Assembly (NCBI GenBank): GCA_020848275.1
Contig: JADLAK010000015.1
Span: 1 to 64,000, forward strand
From: Planctomycetota bacterium
Lineage (GTDB): Bacteria; Planctomycetota; UBA8742; UBA2392
DNA length: 64,000 bases
Direction of reading: 5' to 3'
Of this stretch, positions 39,452-47,024 are shown piece after piece. Position 1 is the stretch's first letter, and every line of letters starts with the position of its first letter. The position numbers and the translations under genes are program-made. The notes below the pieces were generated by a model that made no database searches, was not told where the DNA came from, and was given only the letters and a program-made list of their open reading frames with translations.

Positions 39452-40687
39452 ATGGCCGGACAAGTTTCTGTAGCGATTCCAGGTATGCGGGAAGAATCCC
39501 GCTCGGGCTGGATACAGTCCGAGGCCTGGGACAAACGTTGGCTGATCTTCACCTGCCTGCTGGCGCCGGTGCCGGTGCTGATCTACTACATCAGCAAGCT
39601 TTTGCTGGCGCGCTTTTCCGGCATGGATGCGCCCATGCAGGAAGCGACGGCCGAGGACATCGTCAGCCTCGCCGTGATGGGCTTTGCCGGCGGGCCCCAC
39701 GTCTGGGTCACCTACACGCGCACATACCTCAACAAGAATTTCCGCAGCCGCTACAAGCTGTGGTTCGCCTCGAGCCTGTTTGTGCTGCCGTTTACGGCGT
39801 TTATGGGCATGCACAGCGAAACTTCGCGCAAGCTTTTAATGACCGGCTTCTTCTTCCTCGCCAGCTTCCACATCGTCCATCAACTGAGCTACGTCGTGCG
39901 CTTCTACCAGGACCGCGATGCGGCCAAGCCCACACTGTGGTCGCGCGCCATTGATGTTGGCGCGGTCGTGTTTCCTCTTTATCCCGTCGCGACCTTCCGC
40001 ATGGTGCTGGGCAACCATTCCACGCTCGCCTACCAGTGGACCTACAGCCTGTTTGGCGAGTACTGGGCCAACACCGGCCTGCCGTTCCGCATCGGCCGCG
40101 TCGCACCGCTGCTGCCTGATTTCGTCCTGAGCGACTGGTTCTGGATCGCCAATACGCTTGCGTTCCTCTTCTTCACCTCGCTGTGGATCGCCAAGTGCGT
40201 GCGCGAGTACCGCGCGGGCACACTGCATATCCCGAAGTTCCTCCTTATCACCTGCGCCATTGCCGTCGCGATCTTCGCGTCGCTGTGGCCCAACCTTGAC
40301 TCCAGCTTCCAGGGCTTCAATCTGTGGCACAGCGTGCAGTACCTCGCGCTGACCTGGTACATCACCCAGCAGGAGCAAAAGCGCGGTTACACTACCAACG
40401 GCTTCGTCAAGCGCATCTCGCAGCCCGAAAGCGGCGGCCGGCGTTATTACCTGATTGCGCTCGGCGCGCTGGTGACTGTCATGCTGCTGATGGTGACCAT
40501 CGGCCTGGTGATCAGCTACACTCAGAACGTCGGCATGTTCGGCCAAGCCGGGACCATGGGGCAGACCGACCAACCGGGCGCTTTCCTGCAGGCGTATTAC
40601 CTGATCGGCTTCGGCCTGCTGCTGACGCACTACTTCCATGACTTCTGGTTCTTCAACACCGAAACCTACGCCGAAGCCAAGGCGTAG
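39452..40687 (+). CDS. Polytopic membrane protein with conserved-looking membrane histidines
   Basis: A 411-aa protein with about eight transmembrane helices. His-containing helices stand out: GGPHVWVTYTRTYL, FHIVHQLSYVVRFYQ, NLWHSVQYLALTWYI and LLTHYFHDFWFF. Clustered HxxH and H-x-x-x-H patterns inside membrane helices occur in di-iron or copper membrane enzymes (for example Brp/Blh carotenoid oxygenases and desaturases) and in haem proteins, but I cannot match this protein to one of these. Arg/Tyr-rich loops (RRYYLIA) lie between helices. It has its own upstream region of 198 bp, divergent from the HTH gene. Function unknown; an oxygen-dependent enzyme or cofactor-binding role is a guess. 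Confidence 0.7.
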   Translation: MAGQVSVAIPGMREESRSGWIQSEAWDKRWLIFTCLLAPVPVLIYYISKLLLARFSGMDAPMQEATAEDIVSLAVMGFAGGPHVWVTYTRTYLNKNFRSRYKLWFASSLFVLPFTAFMGMHSETSRKLLMTGFFFLASFHIVHQLSYVVRFYQDRDAAKPTLWSRAIDVGAVVFPLYPVATFRMVLGNHSTLAYQWTYSLFGEYWANTGLPFRIGRVAPLLPDFVLSDWFWIANTLAFLFFTSLWIAKCVREYRAGTLHIPKFLLITCAIAVAIFASLWPNLDSSFQGFNLWHSVQYLALTWYITQQEQKRGYTTNGFVKRISQPESGGRRYYLIALGALVTVMLLMVTIGLVISYTQNVGMFGQAGTMGQTDQPGAFLQAYYLIGFGLLLTHYFHDFWFFNTETYAEAKA

Positions 40688-40756
40688 TAGCATCGACCTC
40701 CAGGTCGATGTCCTGTTGCCTTTCGAACCGCCGCCCTCGCGGCGGTTTCTGTTCCA

Positions 40757-42190
40757 CTACTCGTCGAAAACAAGCGCCCACAGGCTCGTGTTGAGCATGT
40801 TGCCCACCTCCTCACCACCGGCAAGGACAACGTGCTTGTTAACGCCGTCCCACAGCAAGCGCGGTTTGCCTGGAGGCGAACTAGGCCATCCCTGCGGAGT
40901 TTGAGCCGGCCAGTCCAATTGAAGCTGTCGCCAGTTTGCGCCATCCCAGGCGTACGCAGGCATGCTGTCGCGATGCTGATTGCCCGACACCCGGTCCCAG
41001 CCGCATGTAATGACGCACTTGAGCGGTTCATACCATGCAGCTGTGTAGCCCTGGTTACGGGGAAGCCCTTCCTCGGGTGTTATCTTGCGCCATTGGTCGG
41101 CTTCCATCACCCACACCGGAGCGTTTCCCTCCGGCTGCGGCTCGACCCACACCGAACTGGTCAATGCGTGGCACTCAAACAACAGAATCTGTTTGGCGAC
41201 GCGGTCGTAGACCATTTCGTAGTGATACCTGACCGGCGGTGGGTCCTTTAGTTTGAGTTGAGTCCACGTCGACCCGTCATATTCCCAAAGTTCGTTCGTG
41301 CCTCGGTGCGTGTACTTCTTGCCGTCCTCGAGTACTACGTCCTCGCCCCCGGCCAATGGAATCGCACCGCCGAACATGAGGACCGTTTTCCGAACTGGGT
41401 GAAACACAGTTGCCGGCTCGGACCGGTACTTGGGCACCGACGGGAGTTCCTGATTCGACCACACCTTACCGTCCCAATCCCAAGTGACCGTATTGCCCGA
41501 CTTTCCACGCGAGAAAAACACAGTCTGATCGCGTTTTTCGTCAAACACGCCGGACCCCCATATTGCATCCTCGGGAGGCAACGTCTCGGTCTTCGTCTCT
41601 ACCCAAGCGGTGCCATCCCACACGTATGTCTTCATATCTTCGCCGCTGAAACCACACGCCAGACAAACGAGCGCTCCGTTGCGTGCCTCGGCGACCGCAG
41701 AATATTGGCCATCAAAATACTGGCGTTCATTTAGCTGATCCTCCCACTTCAGTGGCTTGCCCCACGGCTTGGCGCCGGGCCAGCGGGGAACTCCCGCATC
41801 CACCCACTTCTTGACGAGGTCAATCTCCGCCAGCGCGAGTTTCACTTTGGTTTTAGGTTCGCCGTTACTGTCAAGCTTGCGAGGCATCTCGCCGTCGTTG
41901 ATCTGCATCCAAATTTTCGATTCGCCGGGGAAGGAACGCCGAATGGCGCGCGCCTCAACCAGCTTGTCGTAATCGAGGATGTAGTCGAATTTGCCCTCAA
42001 GGCCATACACGGTCTTGCCAGTTTCGCCGTGGCAGCCGTAGCACTTGTCCTTCAACAGATTGTAGACCTTGGTCGCGAGTTCAGTCTGTTCGCGTCGCGT
42101 CAGCGGCTTGGGCTTTTCCTCCGCCGACACTGTCGCCGCGACACCAAAGGCAACCGTTGCCGCCAGCGAAATTGCGATGAGCGTCCGCAT
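40757..42190 (-). CDS. Planctomycete-type cytochrome c domain fused to kelch-like repeats
   Basis: A 477-aa exported protein from ATG 42190 (AGGTGG upstream), signal peptide MRTLIAISLAATVAFGVAATVSA. One haem-binding motif C50-YG-C53-H54 within LLKDKCYGCHGETGKTVYGLEGKFDYI, then RRSFPGESKIWMQINDGEMPRK and LALAEIDLVKKWVDAGVPRWPG, a layout matching the short planctomycete cytochrome c domain (PSCyt1). After residue 150 come kelch-like blades (VFDEKRDQTVFFSRGKSGNTVTWDWDGKVW, VFHPVRKTVLMFGGA, LWEYDGSTWTQLKL, MVYDRVAKQILLFE). In planctomycetes this cytochrome usually precedes DUF1549/DUF1553; here the fusion is to a propeller. Periplasmic; substrate unknown. Confidence 0.88.
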   Translation of the reverse strand: MRTLIAISLAATVAFGVAATVSAEEKPKPLTRREQTELATKVYNLLKDKCYGCHGETGKTVYGLEGKFDYILDYDKLVEARAIRRSFPGESKIWMQINDGEMPRKLDSNGEPKTKVKLALAEIDLVKKWVDAGVPRWPGAKPWGKPLKWEDQLNERQYFDGQYSAVAEARNGALVCLACGFSGEDMKTYVWDGTAWVETKTETLPPEDAIWGSGVFDEKRDQTVFFSRGKSGNTVTWDWDGKVWSNQELPSVPKYRSEPATVFHPVRKTVLMFGGAIPLAGGEDVVLEDGKKYTHRGTNELWEYDGSTWTQLKLKDPPPVRYHYEMVYDRVAKQILLFECHALTSSVWVEPQPEGNAPVWVMEADQWRKITPEEGLPRNQGYTAAWYEPLKCVITCGWDRVSGNQHRDSMPAYAWDGANWRQLQLDWPAQTPQGWPSSPPGKPRLLWDGVNKHVVLAGGEEVGNMLNTSLWALVFDE

Positions 42191-42312
42191 GTTTGCCACC
42201 TGCTCGGGGTGAACCGGGATCGCGCCTAAAGCCGCCTGATCGTACCAGAATGCTATCGCCCTGAAATCGCGGGCGTATGATTCGCAACAACGGTTGTTCG
42301 GGGGAACGGGCG

Positions 42313-43065
42313 ATGATCACCATCAACACAGACCTGCTGGGCCGCCTCAAAAAGGCGGACGCTGCCGCTTGGTACGAGATGTGGGAGGTCTTCGGCCCGG
42401 CCATCGAGAGGTTGATCGGCAGCATTGCCTCGCGCTTCTTCGGCCAGGAGACTATTAAAGACATCAGCCAGGAAACGCTGGCCCGCGTGTACCAGGAGAT
42501 CAAGAAGTTCGATCCCAAGCGCGGCGTTAAGTTCTCGACCTGGCTCTACGCCATCGCCAAGCACGTCGTCTACAGCGAGTTGACGACGAGGGGAGCGCAG
42601 AAGCGCGGCGGCGGCATTAAACCCATGTCGCTCGACGACACACTCCACGAGGTCAGCCAGCAGCCGCTGCCCGACCAGGAGTTCGAGTCCTCGGTCTTCC
42701 GCGCCAAGGTCTACCGCGCGCTCAAGGAAGTCGAAAAGGGCGGCGATTTCGCCGAGTTCGAGTGCTACCGCTTGCGCCTCACGCGCGGCTACCAGGGCAA
42801 AGACATCTCGAAAGCCCTCGGCATCTCCGAGGCCAGCGTCAGCCGCTATCTCAAACGTGTGCGCGACGACCTGCGCGAGGCGGTCAAGCAGGCCGTCACG
42901 GGCTATTCCTGGACGCCGGAGGAAAACGCCCAGCTTGGAACCTCGGGCCTCAGCGCCGCCGATGACGACGCCTTTGACCAGGCGTTGTCGGACATCTACC
43001 TGGCCGATGACCAGACCCGGCGCCAGTACGGCAAAATGCAGAAGACTGCCGCGACGGTGCGTTAG
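42313..43065 (+). CDS. RNA polymerase sigma-70 family (ECF-like) factor
   Basis: A 250-aa protein from ATG 42313 (GGGGGAA 8 nt upstream; an ATG at 42277 is possible). Sigma region 2: WYEMWEVFGPAIERLIGSIASRFFGQETIKDISQETLARVYQEIKKFDPKRGVKFSTWLYAIAKHVVYSEL. Region 4: YRLRLTRGYQGKDISKALGISEASVSRYLKRVRDDLREAV. An unusual acidic/Gln tail of about 50 residues follows (TPEENAQLGTSGLSAADDDAFDQALSDIYLADDQTRRQYGK). No anti-sigma gene is adjacent; regulation may reside in the tail. A small conserved-looking protein gene follows 36 bp downstream. Confidence 0.92.
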   Translation: MITINTDLLGRLKKADAAAWYEMWEVFGPAIERLIGSIASRFFGQETIKDISQETLARVYQEIKKFDPKRGVKFSTWLYAIAKHVVYSELTTRGAQKRGGGIKPMSLDDTLHEVSQQPLPDQEFESSVFRAKVYRALKEVEKGGDFAEFECYRLRLTRGYQGKDISKALGISEASVSRYLKRVRDDLREAVKQAVTGYSWTPEENAQLGTSGLSAADDDAFDQALSDIYLADDQTRRQYGKMQKTAATVR

Positions 43066-43101
43066 CTGCTAATGTGGCGTCGTCCTCGCCGAGAGAACGC
43101 C

Positions 43102-43332
43102 ATGAAAGAAGAACTCGACCGCGCTTATAAGGCCTTCAAGAAGCGCCTCAAGATCTACCAGAACGACGCCTATTCAAGCTCGCCCGCGGCGCAGCTTTCC
43201 GGCAACAAGCCCACTATCTGCGGCATCACCCCGCCCGACGGCTTTCCGCCGGAGGTTTGGGACGAACTAGTGGCCAAGGGCAAACTGAAGAAGTCGGGGC
43301 GGCTCACTTACGAACTCGCAAACCCGAAGTAA
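43102..43332 (+). CDS. Small protein of unknown function downstream of the sigma factor
   Basis: A 76-aa protein from ATG 43102 with GAGAG 5 nt upstream. A basic N-terminal helix (ELDRAYKAFKKRLKIYQND) is followed by PTICGITPPDGFPPEVWDELVAKGKLKKSGRLTYEL. The last part looks like a compact helix-turn-strand fold. Same strand and 36 bp after the sigma factor, so probably in one operon with it. I do not recognise the family, though the sequence has a composition typical of a conserved folded protein rather than of random translation. Confidence 0.7.
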   Translation: MKEELDRAYKAFKKRLKIYQNDAYSSSPAAQLSGNKPTICGITPPDGFPPEVWDELVAKGKLKKSGRLTYELANPK

Positions 43333-43526
43333 CCTGTTGACACGTCAATATGGCTTGAGCCGCCCGCGTTGTAATCGGCGGCCGGGCCGGTCATCGACCA
43401 CCCTTGCCGGTTGCACGATTTTCCCGCCGCGACGTCATATTTTTGTAATTGCTGGCGTTTCCGGCCTACCTAGACTGACAAAACGTTAGAATTCCGACGC
43501 CTGCACGGGTCCGGGAGGGCGACTGC

Positions 43527-43961
43527 ATGGCGCGAAAGAAAAAGATGACGACCAGCGTCCTCAGCAAGCGCGTTCGTGAGATCAAGCCCAACGAGCTGGA
43601 TTTCTCCAAAGAGGAAGTCCAGCAGTTTGACATGAACCCGGCGGACCGGCGCCGCTACCAGCGTGCCTCCCTTGACGTCCCGATCAAGCTGCGGCTGATT
43701 TCCGCCAGCGGCGCGACCGTTTGCAGCGGCAAGGCGGTTTTGCGCGACCTTTCGCTCGACGGCGCGTTCATCACCTCGATCGAGATCACCGAATCCGAGG
43801 TGGTCGACACCGACGCCAAGATCGACTACCACCATATCTGCTTCGAGATTCTCGACGGTCCCTTCAAGGGCGTTGAGGCAAAAGCCAAGCCTGTGCGAAT
43901 TGGGCCCCTTGCCTCGGGCATCGGTGTGACGTTGGAAAAGGGATTTTCCCTGTCACTTTAG
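43527..43961 (+). CDS. PilZ-domain protein
   Basis: A 144-aa protein, ATG 43527 with GGGAGG 8 nt upstream. PilZ domains bind cyclic di-GMP through R-x-x-x-R and [DN]-x-S-x-x-G: here RRRYQRASLDVPIKLRLISA and LRDLSLDGAFITSIEI (DLSLDG). The C-terminal strand is GPLASGIGVTLEKGFSLSL. The N-terminal 38 residues are basic and probably flexible. Pilus ATPase genes pilT and pilB lie 17 kb away, which is compatible with but does not show a role in pilus control. Confidence 0.87.
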   Translation: MARKKKMTTSVLSKRVREIKPNELDFSKEEVQQFDMNPADRRRYQRASLDVPIKLRLISASGATVCSGKAVLRDLSLDGAFITSIEITESEVVDTDAKIDYHHICFEILDGPFKGVEAKAKPVRIGPLASGIGVTLEKGFSLSL

Positions 43962-44075
43962 GCCGCAACTCCGCCTTATGAATGTGTACCAAACGTGACT
44001 CGCTCGCGACCGTTGTCTATTTGACGCGGCGGGCCGAGAGTCACAAGCTATAGGCGGTCTATCCCGAGGATCCCC

Positions 44076-45749
44076 ATGCGCACACGCCTTTTCGCGATTC
44101 TGCCCGCGTTGCTGTTGCTGGTTGCATCGGCTGTACCGGCCGCCGCCGCACTTGACGACGCGAAGATGAAAACCGTCAAGGGTGAGTACGAAAAGACGCT
44201 CAAGCAGGGCCAGTCGACGGACGACTTCCAGCTTCGCATCCGCGCCTACAAGATGCTGGAGGGCGCCGACCACGAAGACGCGGCCAAGCTGCTGATCGCG
44301 GCGCTCAAGGACGAAAAACACGCCACCTGCCTGCGCACGATCTGCGAAACCTGCGCAAGTTTCCGCGCCGAGGGCGTGGTCAAGCTGTTCGTGGCGGAGG
44401 CCGCGCCCAAGGGCAAGTCGCCGCTGGACAACCGCTGCAAGCTGCTGCGCACCCTGCCCCTGACGCAGACCAAGGTTGCCTACGACGGCGTGCTGGCCAT
44501 CCTCGACGACAAGAAGTCCGACCTTCAGTTCGAGGTTGCGGGCCTCGACGCGCTGGCGTTGTTCGGTAGCGCCGCGGCCCCCTCGAAGGACCGCGCGGTT
44601 GTGCGTCTCAAACACAGCTTCCGCAGCGTGCGTATTGCCGCGTGCAACGCGCTGGGCGCCATCTGCGAAGGCAGCAAGGACGAGGCCACCGCGACGGCGC
44701 TGATCGACCTGCTCGAAAAGGGCGACGGCAACGACGTTGACTACGCGCGCCAGGCGCTGATGAAGATCACCGGCGTCGATTGCGGCCTCGACGTGCGTGA
44801 GTGGCGCAACTGGCTGTTCAACCAGAAATTCCCCAACGCCAAGGAGGACGACCCCAACCGCCCCGGCGCGACGTCGGTCAAGAAGCCGCGCAAGACCACC
44901 GATTACTTCGGCAACGAAATCACGGCGCAGCGCATGGTGTTCGTGATCGACTGCAGCAAGTCGATGCTCGAGCCCGTGAGCGGCAAAGACCGGCTGCAGA
45001 ACGTGATCACCGAAGAACGAAAGAAGGTTAAAAAGCCGGTCATCACCGGCTCGGACACCGGTGAAACGCCCGAGGAAAAGAAGCCTGAAGAAGAAGCGCC
45101 CGCGGGACCGCCCAAAGACGAACGCAAGAACCCCGGCGGCGAGGGCAAACGCCCTCTCAACTGGAGCGCGATCAAGATCAAGTGGGACCTTGCCAGCCAG
45201 GAGCTGATTAACACCCTCGAGAGCCTGCCCGACGACCGTGAGTTCACCATCGTCTTCTTCTCGACCAACGTCTGGGTGTGGAAGCCCGTCCTTGTGAAAT
45301 CGACGCCCGACAACATCAAGGACGCGGTGTTGGCGATCCGCCGTATCAAGCCCGATGGCAACACCAACATTTTCGGCGCCTTGATGAAGGCCTTCAGCCT
45401 GACGACAGACCCGAAACTGAGTGAAAAACTCAACGGCAAGGCGGGCCCCAAGGGGCCCGTGACGGGCGAAAAGCCCGCGCCGGAAGTCGAAAAGGAAGCC
45501 ATCGAAAAAGGCGCAGAGTCGATCTACTTCCTGACTGACGGGGCGCCGACCGACGGCCTGATCACCGACAGCGAAAACATCCGCGCGTTCATCGAGGACT
45601 ACAACTCGTCGCGCAAGGTGCAGATCAACACCTTCTATATCGGCGACCCGGGCCAGGGTAACCACCACGGCACATCGCTGATGGCGTCGCTTGCGCACGA
45701 TTCCGGCGGCGTCTACGTCGACCTCGCCCAGGAAGGCAACGGCCGGTAA
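44076..45749 (+). CDS. Secreted protein with HEAT-like repeats and a VWA domain
   Basis: A 557-aa exported protein (signal MRTRLFAILPALLLLVASAVPAAAA). Residues 45-235 form HEAT-like helical repeats (DAAKLLIAALKDEKHATCLRTICETCASF, VRIAACNALGAICEGSKDEATATALIDLLEKG). A VWA domain follows: MVFVIDCSKSM, a complete D-x-S-x-S MIDAS, later GNTNIFGAL and YFLTDGAPTDG. The VWA domain is interrupted by a charged low-complexity insert (about 325-365, EKKPEEEAPAGPPKDERKNP). Metal-dependent protein binding in the periplasm is likely. HEAT plus VWA proteins are frequent in planctomycetes. A terminator follows. Confidence 0.85.
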   Translation: MRTRLFAILPALLLLVASAVPAAAALDDAKMKTVKGEYEKTLKQGQSTDDFQLRIRAYKMLEGADHEDAAKLLIAALKDEKHATCLRTICETCASFRAEGVVKLFVAEAAPKGKSPLDNRCKLLRTLPLTQTKVAYDGVLAILDDKKSDLQFEVAGLDALALFGSAAAPSKDRAVVRLKHSFRSVRIAACNALGAICEGSKDEATATALIDLLEKGDGNDVDYARQALMKITGVDCGLDVREWRNWLFNQKFPNAKEDDPNRPGATSVKKPRKTTDYFGNEITAQRMVFVIDCSKSMLEPVSGKDRLQNVITEERKKVKKPVITGSDTGETPEEKKPEEEAPAGPPKDERKNPGGEGKRPLNWSAIKIKWDLASQELINTLESLPDDREFTIVFFSTNVWVWKPVLVKSTPDNIKDAVLAIRRIKPDGNTNIFGALMKAFSLTTDPKLSEKLNGKAGPKGPVTGEKPAPEVEKEAIEKGAESIYFLTDGAPTDGLITDSENIRAFIEDYNSSRKVQINTFYIGDPGQGNHHGTSLMASLAHDSGGVYVDLAQEGNGR

Positions 45750-45771
45750 TTGGCCCCGCAATCAGGCCTTC

Positions 45772-45795
45772 AAAGGACACCGACAGGTGTCCTTT
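45772..45795 (+). terminator. Intrinsic terminator
   Basis: Perfect 10-bp stem aaaggacacc / ggtgtccttt with loop gaca, then TCTTT. Ends the HEAT/VWA gene. Confidence 0.88.
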
Positions 45796-45822
45796 TCTTT
45801 CGCTCGCGGCATACATGTGGGG

Positions 45823-45852
45823 TATACTCCTTGTGGCGCCACTGAGGCGCCA
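45823..45852 (+). promoter_or_regulatory. Candidate -10 box followed by a perfect dyad, upstream of the NAD salvage genes
   Basis: TATACT (45823-45828) is a good -10; no clear -35 is present. A 7-bp perfect dyad tggcgcc / ggcgcca (45834-45852, loop actga) lies where transcription would start and could be an operator. It does not resemble the NrtR box that I know. Confidence 0.4.
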
Positions 45853-45903
45853 TAACTAGCCGCGCAGTGAGCGTGGCGAAACAACCGGCGATGGAGAATT
45901 GCC

Positions 45904-46965
45904 ATGGCGACTTTCAGCCACTGTGTATTCATTGGGCGATTTCAGCCCTTCCACAACGCACATTTCGAAGTCCTAAAACAGGCCCTTAGCGAGGCCGAAC
46001 GCGTCGTTATTGTCATTGGGTCCTCGCGCGCCGCGCCCTCGATTCGCAACCCGTTTTCCTTCGAGCGCCGCAAGGAAATGATCCTGTCTACGCTCACGCC
46101 AGCCGAGCGCGCCCGCGTCGACATCTGCGGCGTGCGCGACTATTACTTCAGCGACAACCTGTGGCTGACTGACGTGCAGCGCGCGGTCTCGGAGGTCACA
46201 CGCGAAGCCGGCGACATCGCACTGATCGGCGCGTACAAGGACGAGACCTCGTACTACGTCAAGCTTTTCCCGCAGTGGCAATTCGTACCGGCGCGCACCA
46301 AACGCGACCTGAGCTCGACAAGCATTCGCCAGCGGTTGTTCACCGCGCCGCAGGCCGGTCCCGGCTTTGACGACAAATCGCCGGGCGCGTGGCACCTCGA
46401 CGTACCGACGGCGATTGCGCAGAACATCCGCGACAAATTCATCAACACCGAAGACTTCACGCGCCTGCGCCGCGAGTTCGAGTACATCGAGGGCTACCGC
46501 AAACAATGGGCTGGCGCGCCGTTTCCGCCGACGTTCGTGACCGTCGACGCGGTTGTCGTGCAATCGGGCCACGTGCTGACCGTGACGCGCCGCATTGAGC
46601 CCGGCAAGGGCCTGCTCGCCCTGCCCGGCGGTTTCACCCGGCAGGACGAACGCCTCGAAGACGCGATGCTGCGCGAGCTGAAGGAAGAAACGCGCATCAA
46701 GGTCCACAAGAACGACCTGCGCCGCGCGATTGTCAGCAGCCGCGTGTTCGATTATCCGCAACGCAGCCTGCGCGGCCGCACGATCACGCATGCGTATTAC
46801 ATCGACCTCGGCGGCGGCGAGCTGCCGGAGGTCAAGGGAGGCGACGACGCGGGCCACGCGCGCTGGATGCCGCTGATGGACGTGGCGTTGAACGAAGACC
46901 GTTTTTTTGAGGACCACGCGCACATCATTTTCGCGTTCATGAGCGAACGTGCGACGCGTGCATAG
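45904..46965 (+). CDS. Bifunctional NMN adenylyltransferase / Nudix hydrolase
   Basis: A 353-aa two-domain protein. Residues 1-190 are a NadM-type adenylyltransferase that makes NAD from NMN and ATP: GRFQPFHNAHFEVL (11-24), SFERRKEMI, and the ISSTxIR-like SSTSIRQ (137-143). Residues 205-353 are a Nudix domain: PGGFTRQDERLEDAMLRELKEETRI includes the G-x5-E-x7-REUxEE box (about 242-264). The fusion resembles cyanobacterial and proteobacterial NadM-Nudix enzymes, whose Nudix half cleaves ADP-ribose. Together with the NAMPT gene 60 bp downstream it forms a two-enzyme route from nicotinamide to NAD. The ATG directly follows an AGAATTGCC segment without a strong Shine-Dalgarno. Confidence 0.95.
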   Translation: MATFSHCVFIGRFQPFHNAHFEVLKQALSEAERVVIVIGSSRAAPSIRNPFSFERRKEMILSTLTPAERARVDICGVRDYYFSDNLWLTDVQRAVSEVTREAGDIALIGAYKDETSYYVKLFPQWQFVPARTKRDLSSTSIRQRLFTAPQAGPGFDDKSPGAWHLDVPTAIAQNIRDKFINTEDFTRLRREFEYIEGYRKQWAGAPFPPTFVTVDAVVVQSGHVLTVTRRIEPGKGLLALPGGFTRQDERLEDAMLRELKEETRIKVHKNDLRRAIVSSRVFDYPQRSLRGRTITHAYYIDLGGGELPEVKGGDDAGHARWMPLMDVALNEDRFFEDHAHIIFAFMSERATRA

Positions 46966-47024
46966 GAGAACAATTTTGGCAGTCCACTAGGAACCCAGTG
47001 AGGGTTCCGAAACCGGAGAGAGCC

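Noticed and set aside
43337-43348. ttgacacgtcaa dyad after the small gene at 43102 as an operator
   Set aside because: Only 5-bp arms, no promoter elements at suitable distance, and the next start is 180 bp away; too weak to list as a feature.
43953-45761. 602-codon open frame opposite the HEAT/VWA gene
   Set aside because: Antisense shadow; the sense frame has a signal peptide and MIDAS motif.
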